A stretch of 64,000 nucleotides of DNA from Anoxynatronum buryatiense (GTDB lineage Bacteria > Bacillota > Clostridia > Peptostreptococcales > Tindalliaceae), in NCBI RefSeq assembly GCF_900182905.1, contig NZ_FXUF01000003.1, forward strand, positions 124,001-188,000, read 5' to 3'. Made by a program: the position numbers and the translations under genes. Within the stretch, counting starts at the first letter, position 1; each line of letters begins with the position of its first letter. A model generated the notes under the pieces. That model was given only the letters and a program-made list of their open reading frames with translations. It was not told the origin of the DNA and ran no database searches. Below are positions 28,663 through 39,171 of the stretch, piece after piece.

Positions 28663-29647
28663 AAATCCATTGCAGTTACTAAAGGCACATCACAAAGTTG
28701 CCTTGGTTACCCATGTTCACCCAGATGGAGATGCCTATGGCTCTCTGCTTGGCCTGCTGCATTTGCTGAAAAGCAAAGTGCAGCAGGTAGAAGCCTTTGC
28801 TGAAGAAGATCAGCGTTCAAAATTCAACTTTTTACCAGGATTCGGTGAGATAAGAAACGTTTCTGGACTGGTTGCCGGTGAATTTGATTATTGCATTGCA
28901 TTGGATTGTGGAAGTGCTCAACGTGCTTACGGAATTGAATCTTTTTTAAAACTGGGAAGCCAAATAACCATAGTTAATGTGGATCATCATATTAGCAATA
29001 CCAAGTTTGCACATGTCAACGTGGTAGATGTAGAAAGCTCTTCCACCGCAGAGTTGGTTGCCTGCCTTTCAAATGAAATGGGTTGGGAGTTAGGTGAAGA
29101 TATTGCCACATGTCTTTTAACGGGAATTGTGATGGATACAGGTCATTATCTCTATGAAAACACAACTGACAAAACCCACGAAATTGTGGCAAATCTACTT
29201 CGGGTGGGCGCAGACCAGGGGCTGATCCGTTACAACTTGTATCAGAATCGTCCTGTTCAAAATGTCCGGTTTATGGCGCATTTAGTTGACCATATGGAAT
29301 TACTGTCCAAAGGCAGGGCGGTTTTAATGAGTGTGCCTGATGAAAGCATGCGACAGTTCGGTGTTGCTTATGAAGATCTGGACGAAATGATAGCCTATGC
29401 AAGAGATATCGCTGGTGTTGAACTGGCAGTGATATTAAAAGAGTTGAATAAGACAGAGACAAAAGTGAGTTTTCGCTCGAAATGCTGGCTTGATGTAAAT
29501 GAACTGGCATCCCAACTGGGAGGTGGCGGCCATCAGCGAGCGGCGGGCGCAGTAATCGAAGACTCTTTGCAGGAAGCAAGGAAAATATTGATTCCAATGA
29601 TGGAAACGTTATTCGCGGAGGTTACACATGAGAATGGGTCTGTTTAA
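28643..29647 (+). CDS. nrnA: Bifunctional oligoribonuclease / pAp phosphatase NrnA (DHH/DHHA1)
   Basis: NrnA degrades nano-RNA of two to five nucleotides and dephosphorylates 3'-phosphoadenosine 5'-phosphate. The ~334-residue protein has the DHH domain metal motifs HVHPDGDAYGS near residue 25, DCGSAQR and DHHISNT near residue 115, and a C-terminal DHHA1 domain with QLGGGGHQRAAGA. ATG 28643 follows GGAG; a longer upstream start lacks a ribosome site. The gene lies between rbfA and truB, a clostridial arrangement, and overlaps truB by 20 bases. Confidence 0.93.
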   Translation: MRKIQNKNPLQLLKAHHKVALVTHVHPDGDAYGSLLGLLHLLKSKVQQVEAFAEEDQRSKFNFLPGFGEIRNVSGLVAGEFDYCIALDCGSAQRAYGIESFLKLGSQITIVNVDHHISNTKFAHVNVVDVESSSTAELVACLSNEMGWELGEDIATCLLTGIVMDTGHYLYENTTDKTHEIVANLLRVGADQGLIRYNLYQNRPVQNVRFMAHLVDHMELLSKGRAVLMSVPDESMRQFGVAYEDLDEMIAYARDIAGVELAVILKELNKTETKVSFRSKCWLDVNELASQLGGGGHQRAAGAVIEDSLQEARKILIPMMETLFAEVTHENGSV

Positions 29648-30557
29648 CGTATTGAAACCACCTGGAATGACTTCACATCAGGTGGTCGCATTTCTGCGCA
29701 GGATAACCCAGACGAAAAGAGTCGGACATGCAGGTACTTTGGACCCACAGGCAGCAGGAGTTTTACCGGTTTGCGTTGGAGATGCCACCAAAATGATTCC
29801 CTTTCTGGATCACCATCGCAAAATATATCGAGTGGAAATGCTTTTGGGCATAACCACAGACACTCAAGATACCACTGGAAAAATGACAGCGGTCTGCAAA
29901 TTGATTCCTGATAAGGAAATGGTCGAGCAAACTTTAAATTCTTTCATGGGCGATTACTGGCAGATACCTCCCATGTACTCTGCTGTGAAAAAGCAGGGAA
30001 AAAAATTATACGAACTCGCCAGAAAAGGTGAAACGGTTGAACGTGTTGCCAAGCGAAAAGAAATCTTTGAGATTAACTGGATTTCAATGAATCAGGATCG
30101 TGTGCGCTTTGATGTTGTTTGTTCAGAGGGAACATATGTGAGAACCCTTTGCCACGATGTGGGTCAGAAACTTGGTTGTGGTGCCACAATGGCCTTTCTA
30201 TTAAGACTTGAAACTTGTCGACAGTCAGTTCACCAAGCAATTACACCTGATGAAATAGGCGATGCTGTGAACTGGGAAACGTTGTTGATTCCCATTGACA
30301 AAGCATTAAGTAATTACCCGGCTGTTCATATCCATAATTCGTTGCACAAATGGCTATTTAATGGCGTGCCAATTCAAATTGATCAAATTGACAATGATAG
30401 AAATCATTTTCCGAATCAATATCTAAGAGTCTATACTTCTGATTGCTTTGTCGGCATTGGGCATATAAATGAAGCCGGAACACACTTTAAAATGGTTAAG
30501 TTACTTCCGGAAACTGCATCAACCGTACAGTTAAGCGAGAAACAAAGGAGTCGCTGA
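29628..30557 (+). CDS. truB: tRNA pseudouridine-55 synthase TruB
   Basis: TruB makes the universal pseudouridine 55 in the tRNA T loop. The 309-residue protein carries the catalytic segment RVGHAGTLDPQAAGVLPV with the active-site Asp near residue 42, YSAVKKQGKKLYELARKG and EGTYVRTLCHDVG. GGAGG lies six bases before ATG 29628, inside the end of nrnA. A C-terminal extension (~230-309) resembles the poorly conserved PUA-like region of bacterial TruB. Confidence 0.96.
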   Translation: MRMGLFNVLKPPGMTSHQVVAFLRRITQTKRVGHAGTLDPQAAGVLPVCVGDATKMIPFLDHHRKIYRVEMLLGITTDTQDTTGKMTAVCKLIPDKEMVEQTLNSFMGDYWQIPPMYSAVKKQGKKLYELARKGETVERVAKRKEIFEINWISMNQDRVRFDVVCSEGTYVRTLCHDVGQKLGCGATMAFLLRLETCRQSVHQAITPDEIGDAVNWETLLIPIDKALSNYPAVHIHNSLHKWLFNGVPIQIDQIDNDRNHFPNQYLRVYTSDCFVGIGHINEAGTHFKMVKLLPETASTVQLSEKQRSR

Positions 30558-30560
30558 GTC

Positions 30561-31514
30561 ATGAAAGTGCTGGATAATTATCGCGAACTGATGTATGCCA
30601 GTGAACCACGTGCGGTGGCATTGGGAAATTTTGATGGAATTCACTTGGGGCATCAGGCTCTTTTGCATACGATGGTTCGTGAAAGTGGGTTGCAGAGATT
30701 AATTCCGACTGTCTATACGTTTAAAAACCATCCCGGAACAGTGCTTGTCGATCGTCCCAACCAGGTTTTTCCTTCTAAAATTACACCGATTTCTTTGAAA
30801 ATCAGAATCATGGAAAAAATGGGTGTTGAGATGCTTTTTCTGGACAAGTTTACGAAAGAGCTCATGCAAATGCCGCCCGACATTTTTGCGAGAACAATTT
30901 TGGTTGATTTGTTGAATGCAAAACTGGTGGTGGTTGGAGAGGATTTTCGTTTTGGAGCAAAAGCCAAAGGCGATATTAACATGCTGAAAGACCTTTCGGT
31001 TGCGCATGATTTTCGATTAATTGTAGTGCCGCCGGTTTTTGATGGAAACAGCAAAATCAGCAGCACACAAATTCGGCGGGAAATTGAAAAGGGTAATATG
31101 GAGAAAGTGACACGGCTTCTTGGACGCCCATTTATGATGTATAATAAGGTTGAACGTGGGTATGGCAGGGGAAGGACGCTGGGATATCCGACGGCAAATT
31201 TGATTTTGGAAGAGCAGCAAATGGTACCAGCGGAGGGAGTCTATGCGACCTGCGTGCGGATCGACGCGAAGCTTTATTTCGGAGCAACTTCGGTGGGTGC
31301 CAATCCTACCTTTAGCGCCAAAAAAACAACAGTTGAAACGTTCATTATTGATTGTGATCTAATGCTTTACGAAAGAGAAATTGAGCTGTATTTTCATAAA
31401 AAAATAAGAGATCAAATCACATTTCAACAAGTTGAATCTCTAAAAAAGCAGATACAGCAAGACGTCCAAGTCATAAAAGCCTATTTACAAACAAAAAAAA
31501 CTATGATAGTATGA
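30561..31514 (+). CDS. ribF: Bifunctional riboflavin kinase / FAD synthetase
   Basis: RibF phosphorylates riboflavin to FMN and adenylylates FMN to FAD. The 317-residue protein has the N-terminal nucleotidyltransferase domain (ALGNFDGIHLGHQALL) and the C-terminal riboflavin kinase domain beginning near residue 185 with GYGRGRTLGYPTANL. Location after truB matches the conserved Firmicutes order. The end of the gene contains the putative rpsO promoter. Confidence 0.96.
   Translation: MKVLDNYRELMYASEPRAVALGNFDGIHLGHQALLHTMVRESGLQRLIPTVYTFKNHPGTVLVDRPNQVFPSKITPISLKIRIMEKMGVEMLFLDKFTKELMQMPPDIFARTILVDLLNAKLVVVGEDFRFGAKAKGDINMLKDLSVAHDFRLIVVPPVFDGNSKISSTQIRREIEKGNMEKVTRLLGRPFMMYNKVERGYGRGRTLGYPTANLILEEQQMVPAEGVYATCVRIDAKLYFGATSVGANPTFSAKKTTVETFIIDCDLMLYEREIELYFHKKIRDQITFQQVESLKKQIQQDVQVIKAYLQTKKTMIV
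31484..31512 (+). promoter_or_regulatory. Putative rpsO promoter
   Basis: TTTACA (31484-31489) and TAGTAT (31507-31512) are 17 bases apart, with TG one base before the -10 element. It is inside the 3' end of ribF. Confidence 0.5.
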
Positions 31515-31522
31515 TTAGGTCA

Positions 31523-31580
31523 GGAACCCATCCTCGGTCATTCGATTCACCAACGGTTACTTGGGATGAGGGGATAAATA
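31523..31580 (+). promoter_or_regulatory. rpsO leader, candidate S15 autoregulatory RNA
   Basis: The leader contains CATCC (31529-31533) and GGATG (31563-31567) as complementary arms around a region with CGGTC and CGGTTAC. S15 leaders in several bacterial groups bind S15 and repress translation, but I cannot match this to a specific described structure. Confidence 0.35.
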
Positions 31581-31599
31581 TAAGGAGGTGAAACGATCC

Positions 31600-31863
31600 A
31601 TGGAAGAAGCCAAAAAGAAGTCAATTATTGAATCGTTCAGAACACATGATTCTGATACAGGTTCACCCGAAGTTCAGATTGCACTTATGACAGACCGCAT
31701 CAATCATCTGAATGAACACTTGAAAATTCATAAAAAAGATCATCATTCCCGACGTGGATTGCTGAAGATGGTTGGTAAACGACGCAACATGTTAAACTAC
31801 CTGAAGAAAAAAGATATTGAAAAATATCGGCAATTGATCGAAAAGCTGGGACTCAGAAAGTAA
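31600..31863 (+). CDS. rpsO: 30S ribosomal protein S15
   Basis: S15 is a primary binding protein of the 16S central domain. The 87-residue protein contains the family signatures [37 protein letters not shown] and [13 protein letters not shown] 31600 lies nine bases after AAGGAGGTG; a GTG inside the ribosome site is rejected. It is followed by pnp, as almost everywhere. Confidence 0.97.
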   Translation: MEEAKKKSIIESFRTHDSDTGSPEVQIALMTDRINHLNEHLKIHKKDHHSRRGLLKMVGKRRNMLNYLKKKDIEKYRQLIEKLGLRK

Positions 31864-31866
31864 TCG

Positions 31867-31890
31867 AGAGCGGGATTTCCCGCTCTTGTC
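31867..31890 (+). terminator. Hairpin after rpsO
   Basis: Eight-base perfect arms (31867-31874 and 31879-31886) around a four-base loop, followed by TGTCTT. A moderately strong terminator or RNA processing hairpin between rpsO and pnp. Confidence 0.65.
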
Positions 31891-31938
31891 TTATAATGTC
31901 TCCTTTTATATCAATGATCAAACCTGTGAATTAGGTGC

Positions 31939-32008
31939 TTCAGCATCAAACCAATAGAACATTTATGGACGTTAAAAGCGTCGTTGACTGGATGCTGAAT
32001 TGAGCATC
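31939..32008 (+). promoter_or_regulatory. pnp leader with mutually exclusive hairpins
   Basis: Arm A (31939-31947, TTCAGCATC) is the exact complement of arm B (31991-31999, GATGCTGAA), enclosing a nested GACG/CGTC stem (31968-31971 with 31979-31982). The first six bases of arm B also pair perfectly with arm C (32003-32008, AGCATC). A-B and B-C cannot form together, the shape expected of a switch. It ends about 20 bases before the pnp ribosome site. Confidence 0.5.
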
Positions 32009-32043
32009 TCATACGTGTTATAAGTGAAGGGAGGATCAGATTG

Positions 32044-34209
32044 ATGGTTCGACAATTTTCAACACAGCTCAACGGTAGAACCCTCACCATTGAAACTGGT
32101 AAAATGGCCTTTTTAGCCGGAGGCAGCTGTACAGTACGCTACGGCGATACAATTGTACTGGTAACCGCTTGCAGTTCAAAATCACCACGGGAAGGTATTG
32201 ATTTTTTCCCTCTAAGCGTCGACTACGAAGAAAAAATGTATGCAGCTGGTAAAATCCCCGGAGGTTTCATTAAGCGGGAGGGACGACCTTCAGAAAAAGC
32301 GGTTCTAGCTTGTCGATTGATTGATCGCCCAATTCGTCCCCTTTTCCCTGACGGATATCGAAATGAAGTACAGGTAATTGCCACTGTACTCTCCATGGAT
32401 CATGACTGTTTGCCTGATGTTGTGGCTATGATAGGTGCTTCTGTTGCACTTTCTATTTCAGACATTCCTTTTATGGGCCCTATCGCCGGGTTGCATGTCG
32501 GCTATATTGATGGGGAATTTGTTGTTAATCCAACCAGTAAACAGCGGGAGACGAGTGCTCTTGATTTGGTGGTTGCCGGAACAAAAGATGCAGTGATGAT
32601 GATTGAAGCAGGGGCGCATGAACTATCTGAAGCGACGATTTTAGAAGCGATTTTATACGGTCATGAGGAAATCAAAAAAATCGTAGCTTTTATCGAAGAG
32701 ATTCAGGCAGCTATTGGAAAAGAAAAGCAAACTGTTTTAGCAGAAGAACTTGATGCATCAATTGAACAGGAAATTCGCGAGTTTGCCCAGGTTAGGATTG
32801 CCGAAGCATTACGAACTCCTGATAAACTGGAAAGAATTGCAAATTTGGACGCTGTTCAAGATGAAGCAAAAGTTGCTTTTAATGAAAAGTATGAGGACAA
32901 AATACTTCTTATCAAAGGACTACTGAAACAAATTGTGAAAGAAGAACTTCGCAGCCGGGTAATCACCGAAAAAAAACGTATTGATGATCGGGGGCTTGAT
33001 GAGGTTCGATCAATCAGTTCTGAAGTGGGTTTAATCCCTAAAACACATGGATCTGGGTTATTTACTCGTGGTGACACACAGGCGCTGACGATCACTACAC
33101 TAGGAGCTTTGGGTGACGTTCAGATGATAGATGGTTTGAGCGAAGAAGAGGAAAAACGTTATATGCATCACTATAACTTTCCTCCTTTCAGCGTGGGAGA
33201 AACCAGATTCATGCGAGGACCGAGCAGACGTGATATCGGCCATGGTGCATTAGCTGAAAGAGCACTTGAACCAATGATCCCATCTAAGGATGACTTTCCA
33301 TATGCTATCCGTGTGGTTTCAGAAGTTTTATCATCAAACGGATCAACTTCACAGGCAAGTGTTTGCGGCAGTACGCTATCATTGATGGACGCAGGTGTTC
33401 CCATTAAAAAAATGGTGGCAGGAGTAGCCATGGGCTTGATTAAGGAAGGCGAAGATGTGGCAATCCTAACGGATATTCTGGGCATGGAAGATTTTCTTGG
33501 CGATATGGACTTCAAAGTAGCGGGAACAGAGGACGGTATTACAGCCATTCAGATGGACATTAAAATCGCCGGCATTGGCAGGGAAATATTGGAAAAGGCA
33601 TTGGAAAAAGCACATGCCGGTCGACTGCATATTCTTGGAAAAATGAAAGAAGTTATCAGTGAACCCAGACCTGAGCTTTCTCCTTATGCACCACGTATTC
33701 TGGTGATGCATATTCATCCAGACAAAATTCGAGAAGTGATTGGTGCCGGCGGCAAAACCATTAACAAAATTGTTGGTGAGACCGGAGTCAAAATTGATAT
33801 TGAAAATGATGGCACTATCTATATTGCTGCTGAATCTCTGGAGTCCGGACAAAAGGCCTGGGATATCATTGCCAATATCATTAAAGATCCTGAAGTGGGA
33901 GAGATATATACAGCTAAAGTGGTTAAACTGACAGCCTTTGGAGCTTTCGCCGAGTTTATGCCTGGCAAGGATGGCCTTTTGCATATTTCCAACATTTCCC
34001 ACGAACGGGTCAATAAAGTTGAAGATGTACTCAGTGTGGGAGATGAAGTTCAGGTTAAAATTATCGAAATCGATCCACAAGGCAAAGTAAGCTTATCAGC
34101 GAAAGCGTTGCTAACTCCTCCACCAGGCTCGGAAAATCAAGAGTCTCGAGACCGGGGTGGCAACCGTGATAGGGATCGTGATCGGAGCAAAAGAAATTTT
34201 CGCAAATAA
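32044..34209 (+). CDS. pnp: Polyribonucleotide nucleotidyltransferase (PNPase)
   Basis: PNPase is the trimeric phosphorolytic 3'-5' exoribonuclease of mRNA decay. The ~721-residue protein has two RNase PH domains (FAGGS..VRYGDT at the N-terminus; RGDTQAL and the catalytic [16 protein letters not shown] in the second), a KH domain ([14 protein letters not shown] near 570) and an S1 domain ([15 protein letters not shown] near 630). It ends in a short Arg/Asp-rich tail. ATG 32044 is preceded by GGGAGG; a TTG three bases upstream is possible. Confidence 0.97.
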   Translation: MVRQFSTQLNGRTLTIETGKMAFLAGGSCTVRYGDTIVLVTACSSKSPREGIDFFPLSVDYEEKMYAAGKIPGGFIKREGRPSEKAVLACRLIDRPIRPLFPDGYRNEVQVIATVLSMDHDCLPDVVAMIGASVALSISDIPFMGPIAGLHVGYIDGEFVVNPTSKQRETSALDLVVAGTKDAVMMIEAGAHELSEATILEAILYGHEEIKKIVAFIEEIQAAIGKEKQTVLAEELDASIEQEIREFAQVRIAEALRTPDKLERIANLDAVQDEAKVAFNEKYEDKILLIKGLLKQIVKEELRSRVITEKKRIDDRGLDEVRSISSEVGLIPKTHGSGLFTRGDTQALTITTLGALGDVQMIDGLSEEEEKRYMHHYNFPPFSVGETRFMRGPSRRDIGHGALAERALEPMIPSKDDFPYAIRVVSEVLSSNGSTSQASVCGSTLSLMDAGVPIKKMVAGVAMGLIKEGEDVAILTDILGMEDFLGDMDFKVAGTEDGITAIQMDIKIAGIGREILEKALEKAHAGRLHILGKMKEVISEPRPELSPYAPRILVMHIHPDKIREVIGAGGKTINKIVGETGVKIDIENDGTIYIAAESLESGQKAWDIIANIIKDPEVGEIYTAKVVKLTAFGAFAEFMPGKDGLLHISNISHERVNKVEDVLSVGDEVQVKIIEIDPQGKVSLSAKALLTPPPGSENQESRDRGGNRDRDRDRSKRNFRK

Positions 34210-34231
34210 CATCGGTATGAATAAATAAGAG

Positions 34232-34258
34232 CATAAACCGAAATGGGTTTATGTTTTT
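34232..34258 (+). terminator. Intrinsic terminator after pnp
   Basis: Eight-base perfect stem (34232-34239 with 34246-34253) followed directly by TTTTT. A textbook rho-independent terminator. Confidence 0.85.
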
Positions 34259-34286
34259 ATTTCGTTATGACGAAAGAGGGGCATTT

Positions 34287-35516
34287 ATGGCAGAATATAA
34301 GAAATTAACCAACGGGCTTCGAATTGTAAGTGAACAGATCCCGGTAGTGAAATCAGTGGCTATCGGATTCTGGATTCGGGCCGGCGTTGTCACAGAAAGC
34401 GAATCTAACAACGGGATTTCTCACTTTATAGAACATATGCTTTTCAAAGGAACTGAAAGCCGGTCGGCTCGTGAAATTGCCGAAATGGTTGACGGTGTAG
34501 GTGGTCATATCAATGCGTTCACCAGTCGGGAGTACACCTGTTATTACATGAAAGTATTGGATGAAAACCTGAGTATGGCGGTGGAATTACTGGCAGATAT
34601 GTTATTTAACTCACGCTTTGATCCTGAAGAAATCGAGAAAGAAAAGAGTGTTATTGGTGAAGAAATCAGCATGTATGAAGATTCTCCTGAAGATCTCGCC
34701 CATGACCTGTTAATAGAAAACATGTTCCGTCACCATCCATTAGGCTATTCTATTCTTGGTCAGTCGGATTCCATCGAAAGTTTAACGAGAGATGCCATGT
34801 TGGCATATATGAAGAACCACTATCGACCGGAAGATACTGTGATTTCAGTTGCAGGTAATTTTGACCCGGCATATCTTGATGAACTGCTGCATCGATATTT
34901 TTATGATTGGAAAGGCGCACCATCTACAGAAAAGAAAACGCTTACCACCCCAACCCTTTGTTTTGGCGAAATATCTCGTGCAAAGGATATTGAACAAATA
35001 CATTTAAATATTGGCTATCAGGGTGCAGTTCTTGGATCGTCTGAAATGTTTGATCTCTTGGTAATCAATAATATCATTGGAGGTACAATGAGCTCGCGGC
35101 TCTTTCAATCGATTCGAGAAGAAAAGGGATTAGTTTACAGCATATACTCATCCATGCACAATTACACCAGCAATGGCGTTTTCACATTATATTGCAGTAT
35201 GAATCCTGGACAACTGACTGCGGTTCGGGAATTGATTGATAGTGAGCTTGAAGAACTAATGAAAACAGGTTTTACTGCAGATGAATTTGAAAAAGCAAGG
35301 AAGCAATTGAAAGGGAGCTATCTTTTGGGGATGGAGAGTACCAGTGGCAGAATGGCAGCCATGGGGAAATCAGAGTTGTTGCTTAATCGAATAGATACTC
35401 CTGATATGATTTTAAAAAAAATCAATGAACTTGAGCAAACAAATGCAGAAAGAGTCATGCGTCAATACATGCATCCTGATCAAAAAATGGCTGTTTTGGT
35501 TGGTCGTGTATCTTGA
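34287..35516 (+). CDS. M16 family zinc peptidase (MlpA/PqqL-like)
   Basis: The ~409-residue protein is an M16B peptidase with the inverted zinc motif HxxEH in [11 protein letters not shown] near residue 47 and the distal Glu about 75 residues later. It has the usual two-domain layout with an RxxxY-type C-terminal segment ([13 protein letters not shown]). Members are found downstream of pnp across Firmicutes (mlpA/ymxG in B. subtilis). The physiological substrate is unknown. ATG 34287 was chosen because it follows AAGAGGGG; the longer frame starts inside the pnp terminator. Confidence 0.9.
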   Translation: MAEYKKLTNGLRIVSEQIPVVKSVAIGFWIRAGVVTESESNNGISHFIEHMLFKGTESRSAREIAEMVDGVGGHINAFTSREYTCYYMKVLDENLSMAVELLADMLFNSRFDPEEIEKEKSVIGEEISMYEDSPEDLAHDLLIENMFRHHPLGYSILGQSDSIESLTRDAMLAYMKNHYRPEDTVISVAGNFDPAYLDELLHRYFYDWKGAPSTEKKTLTTPTLCFGEISRAKDIEQIHLNIGYQGAVLGSSEMFDLLVINNIIGGTMSSRLFQSIREEKGLVYSIYSSMHNYTSNGVFTLYCSMNPGQLTAVRELIDSELEELMKTGFTADEFEKARKQLKGSYLLGMESTSGRMAAMGKSELLLNRIDTPDMILKKINELEQTNAERVMRQYMHPDQKMAVLVGRVS

Positions 35517-35541
35517 AACAACTGGAATAAGAGGTGAGTTG

Positions 35542-37935
35542 ATGAAACAGCAGTCATCTGACAAAAATAGACAGAGGAATGGGAGTCAAACAGGCAAAAA
35601 TCCTGGCCGCAGGAGTAAGGCCGGTTCGGCAGGAAAAAGCCGGGGTCATAACAAACGGCGTATTCCACTGGAAATTGTGGGAATTCTTTCCATTGGATTT
35701 TTTCTTTTCGCTCTATTTGCCATGCACACCAAAAGCGGCGGATTTATTGGCATAGCGGTTCGATGGCTCTTTTTTGCTCTTTTGGGTTGGATGGCTTATC
35801 CCTATGTTTATCTTTTCCTTGTCACTGCAGGGCTCATCCTGTTTAAAGTTCATCATCGGCCGAATGTAAAGCAACGAGTCATCATGGTGGTAATTGTGAT
35901 GATGTTTTTTCATATGATGGCAGGGTTGCTGGATGCTTCACTGTTGGTTAGCCTCCGAAACGAGGATTTTGGAACAAGCTTAATGACGGCCATCAGAAGA
36001 GGCGCTCTATCGGAAGGTACCGGTTTCATTGGAACCCTACTGTTATACTGGCCGATATATTTACTTGGGCGTACAGGAACTGCCATATTTTTGATAAGCG
36101 TTACTTTGGCGGTCATTTGGCTGGTTAGTCCCCAGCTTCTTGTCAACGCTATGCGAATGATGAAGCGTTTTCTTCTTCAAATATCTGATAAAATAAAGAT
36201 GCGTAAAGAACAGAAATTGATGGAAGCAAGTATTCGTCAGCCAGAGGTAGCCGAGTGCAGCAAAACAACGCCATTCGTCATAACAGAAAAAGAAGCTGAT
36301 TCACAGCTGCAAGCAGAAGAAGCAGTGCATTTTCAAATGATTACTTATGAACCGAAACGCAGCGAACAACGCAAACTGGAGCTCGAACCCGGTATACAAG
36401 ATGATGCAAAGAAAACTGGCGAACAGGCGCTTTCGGAAAAACCGTTTGAAGAAACACTGGCGGCAACACTGAAAGAACCTGGAATGAAAAAATCACTGCG
36501 GGCATTTCAGTTACCGGCACTGTCGTTACTAAAAGGAGACCAGCTTTATCAACCCCGTACAGATCGGCGACAAATGCTGGCAAAAGCTAAACTTCTTGAG
36601 GAAACACTGGAAAGTTTTGGTGTAGCTGCTAAAGTGATTAAAGTGAGTCAGGGCCCCACCATTACCCGCTATGAATTGCAGCCCAGCAGAGGTGTCAAAG
36701 TCAGTAAAGTAGTGAATTTAAGTGATGATATTGCATTAAATCTGGCGGCTTCTTCTATCCGAATTGAAGCACCAATCCCTGGCAAAGCAGCAATAGGCAT
36801 CGAAATTCCCAATGATCAGGTAGCAATGGTAGATTTGAAAGAATTGCTCAGTGCGACAGAATATCAGACACTTCAGGCGCCTCTCCCTTTTGCCCTAGGA
36901 AGAAATATAGCGGGAGACCCAATGGTTTTTGATATTAATAAAATGCCGCACCTGCTGGTGGCAGGTGCTACAGGTTCTGGAAAAAGTGTCTGTATCAATA
37001 CGCTGATTTTAAGCCTTCTTTTCAGAGCAAAACCAGATGAAGTCAAACTTTTGATGATTGACCCAAAAGTAGTTGAGTTAAATCAGTATAACGGGATACC
37101 ACATTTAATGATTCCAGTTGTGACAGATCCCAAAAAGGCTACTGGCGCTTTACGATGGGCCGTAACGGAGATGGAGGAACGATATCAGCGCTTTGCTGCA
37201 AGTGGTGTTCGAGATATAGCTGGCTACAACGAAAAGCAAAAAGATGATTCGCTGCCCTATATTGTCGTGATAATTGATGAGTTGGCGGACCTTATGTTGG
37301 TTGCGGCAAAAGAAGTAGAAGATTATATATGTCGTCTGGCTCAAATGGCGCGGGCGGCAGGTATTCATCTAATTATAGCCACGCAGCGGCCGTCTGTGGA
37401 TGTGATTACGGGCATAATTAAGGCGAACATTCCTTCTCGCATTGCGTTTTCTGTTGCCTCTCAGGTTGATTCCAGAACCATTCTGGATATGGGCGGAGCA
37501 GAAAAACTGCTGGGCAAGGGAGATATGCTGTTTCATCCAATTGGTTATAACAAGCCGGTTCGCATACAAGGTGCCTTTGTTTCAGATGAAGAAGTGAAGC
37601 GAGTGGTTGATTTCTTGAAATCACAAAGTGGTGGTGAGCCTGAGTACGAGACGACTGTAATGGATAAAATCGAATCAATGCCCGAAGCGTCCTATGAAGA
37701 AGAATCGGATGATTTGTTCCAGGAAGCCTTGCGTATTGCATTCGATCATCAGCAGATTTCTATATCCATGCTGCAACGCCGCTTAAAAATGGGATACAAT
37801 CGAGCTGCAAGGCTGATTGATGAAATGGAGTCCAAAGGCTACGTTGGCCCAAACGAAGGAACAAAACCCCGGAAAGTTATCAATCGACCTTCTGGGATGG
37901 AGGAAATGGAATCATCATCGCAGAAAGATCATTAG
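35542..37935 (+). CDS. DNA translocase FtsK/SpoIIIE
   Basis: This ~797-residue DNA pump has an N-terminal membrane domain of about four helices (residues ~35-200), a variable linker, and the RecA-like motor with Walker [15 protein letters not shown] near residue 473, Walker [12 protein letters not shown] and a C-terminal winged-helix gamma domain ([20 protein letters not shown]) that reads polar DNA sequences. It clears chromosome from the division or sporulation septum. It could be the SpoIIIE or the SftA/FtsK type; the membrane domain favours SpoIIIE. ATG 35542 follows GAGGTG; the longer upstream frame overlaps the peptidase gene. Confidence 0.94.
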   Translation: MKQQSSDKNRQRNGSQTGKNPGRRSKAGSAGKSRGHNKRRIPLEIVGILSIGFFLFALFAMHTKSGGFIGIAVRWLFFALLGWMAYPYVYLFLVTAGLILFKVHHRPNVKQRVIMVVIVMMFFHMMAGLLDASLLVSLRNEDFGTSLMTAIRRGALSEGTGFIGTLLLYWPIYLLGRTGTAIFLISVTLAVIWLVSPQLLVNAMRMMKRFLLQISDKIKMRKEQKLMEASIRQPEVAECSKTTPFVITEKEADSQLQAEEAVHFQMITYEPKRSEQRKLELEPGIQDDAKKTGEQALSEKPFEETLAATLKEPGMKKSLRAFQLPALSLLKGDQLYQPRTDRRQMLAKAKLLEETLESFGVAAKVIKVSQGPTITRYELQPSRGVKVSKVVNLSDDIALNLAASSIRIEAPIPGKAAIGIEIPNDQVAMVDLKELLSATEYQTLQAPLPFALGRNIAGDPMVFDINKMPHLLVAGATGSGKSVCINTLILSLLFRAKPDEVKLLMIDPKVVELNQYNGIPHLMIPVVTDPKKATGALRWAVTEMEERYQRFAASGVRDIAGYNEKQKDDSLPYIVVIIDELADLMLVAAKEVEDYICRLAQMARAAGIHLIIATQRPSVDVITGIIKANIPSRIAFSVASQVDSRTILDMGGAEKLLGKGDMLFHPIGYNKPVRIQGAFVSDEEVKRVVDFLKSQSGGEPEYETTVMDKIESMPEASYEEESDDLFQEALRIAFDHQQISISMLQRRLKMGYNRAARLIDEMESKGYVGPNEGTKPRKVINRPSGMEEMESSSQKDH

Positions 37936-37940
37936 AATAT

Positions 37941-37965
37941 TCCCTGTTAAATATTCGAACAGGGA
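37941..37965 (+). terminator. Weak hairpin between ftsK/spoIIIE and mnmH
   Basis: Eight-base perfect arms (37941-37948 and 37958-37965) with a nine-base loop; no T tract follows, so termination is doubtful. Confidence 0.35.
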
Positions 37966-37998
37966 TCAAACTTAAAAAATTGGAAGAAGGCAGTAAAT

Positions 37999-39102
37999 AT
38001 GACGAATCCCCTGACGATCACAGTAGAAGAGATGTTAGAAGAGAAAAACAAAATTTTGATTGATTTAAGATCACCAGGAGAGTATCGTAAGGGCACGATT
38101 GATAATGCGATGAACATACCCATATTGGACGATGAAGAACGTGCCATTGTTGGAACGATATATAAAAATGAAAGTCGTGAATCTGCGAAAATAACAGGGA
38201 TACATCATGTATCAGCACGACTTGAAAGAATGACTTCTCAAATTTCCGGACTTCTGAAAGAGTGTCCTTGCGTCATTCTATTTTGTTCCCGCGGAGGATA
38301 TCGAAGCGGACCGCTGGTCCAACTGCTGAATTCGCTGGAAATTCCTGTGAAACAATTGGTGGGTGGCTATAAACGGTATCGACAAGTGATCATCGAGTAC
38401 TTTGAGGCACCCATGAAAGTGAACCATTCTTTTATTGTGATTCATGGCTATACTGGTTGCGGAAAAACAACCTTGTTAAAGCAATTAAAATCAGAAGGAC
38501 ATCCGGTAATAGACTTGGAGGGACTTGCCCGAAACAGTGGCTCTGTATTTGGATTTATTGGACATTCGAAAGAAAAGATGACTCAAAAGCAATTCGATTC
38601 ACTACTATTTCACCAATTGATACACTTAAAAAATCAATATATTATAGTAGAGAGTGAAAGCCAGCGAATAGGCGACATTACCATACCCAGAGAGATCCAT
38701 AGACAAATGGTGGCTGGAAAGCATGTTTTACTGCATACTACTTTGGACTTGCGCATCGAGCAAATTATGAGTGATTACTGGGGTGTATTGGAACATGATG
38801 AGGCTGACATTCAAAAAGCGTTGGGTGATTTAGTGAAATTCTTGGGGCATGAAAAAATCCATCAGCTTCAGCAAATGTTATCCCAAAAATCCTATCGGGA
38901 GATTGCTCGAGAACTGATGGTGAGTTATTATGACCCATTGTATTGCCATTCCATCAAAAAATATGCATATGATTTGGAAATCACATATGATACAATAAAC
39001 GAAGCGCATAAAAAGATAAAAAAATATATATGGCAAATGACTGATAACTTTGGTGTCTCAACTGAAGAAAATGCCTTTAACACTGAGAACGTCAGCGATT
39101 AA
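37999..39102 (+). CDS. mnmH: tRNA 2-selenouridine synthase MnmH (SelU)
   Basis: MnmH replaces sulfur with selenium at 2-thiouridine-34 of tRNAs for Lys, Glu and Gln, using selenophosphate and geranyl diphosphate. The 367-residue protein has an N-terminal rhodanese domain (IDLRSPGEYRKGTID; catalytic Cys in ILFCSRGGYRSG at residue 96, matching the essential Cys97 of E. coli SelU) and a C-terminal P-loop domain with GYTGCGKTTLLKQL near residue 150. Its presence implies selenophosphate synthase (SelD) elsewhere in the genome. It sits between the DNA translocase and rimO without other selenium genes nearby. Start ATG 37999; the upstream ribosome site GGAAGAAGG is moderate. Confidence 0.93.
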   Translation: MTNPLTITVEEMLEEKNKILIDLRSPGEYRKGTIDNAMNIPILDDEERAIVGTIYKNESRESAKITGIHHVSARLERMTSQISGLLKECPCVILFCSRGGYRSGPLVQLLNSLEIPVKQLVGGYKRYRQVIIEYFEAPMKVNHSFIVIHGYTGCGKTTLLKQLKSEGHPVIDLEGLARNSGSVFGFIGHSKEKMTQKQFDSLLFHQLIHLKNQYIIVESESQRIGDITIPREIHRQMVAGKHVLLHTTLDLRIEQIMSDYWGVLEHDEADIQKALGDLVKFLGHEKIHQLQQMLSQKSYREIARELMVSYYDPLYCHSIKKYAYDLEITYDTINEAHKKIKKYIWQMTDNFGVSTEENAFNTENVSD

Positions 39103-39171
39103 AAGATAAAATTTGCAGACATACAGACAAACTTTGCGAAGATTTGATGAAGTGGAAGTGAGGATCATCAA

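Noticed and set aside
33466..34080. Minus-strand 204-codon frame inside pnp
   Set aside because: Shadow of the conserved KH/S1 region of pnp; composition is implausible for a protein.
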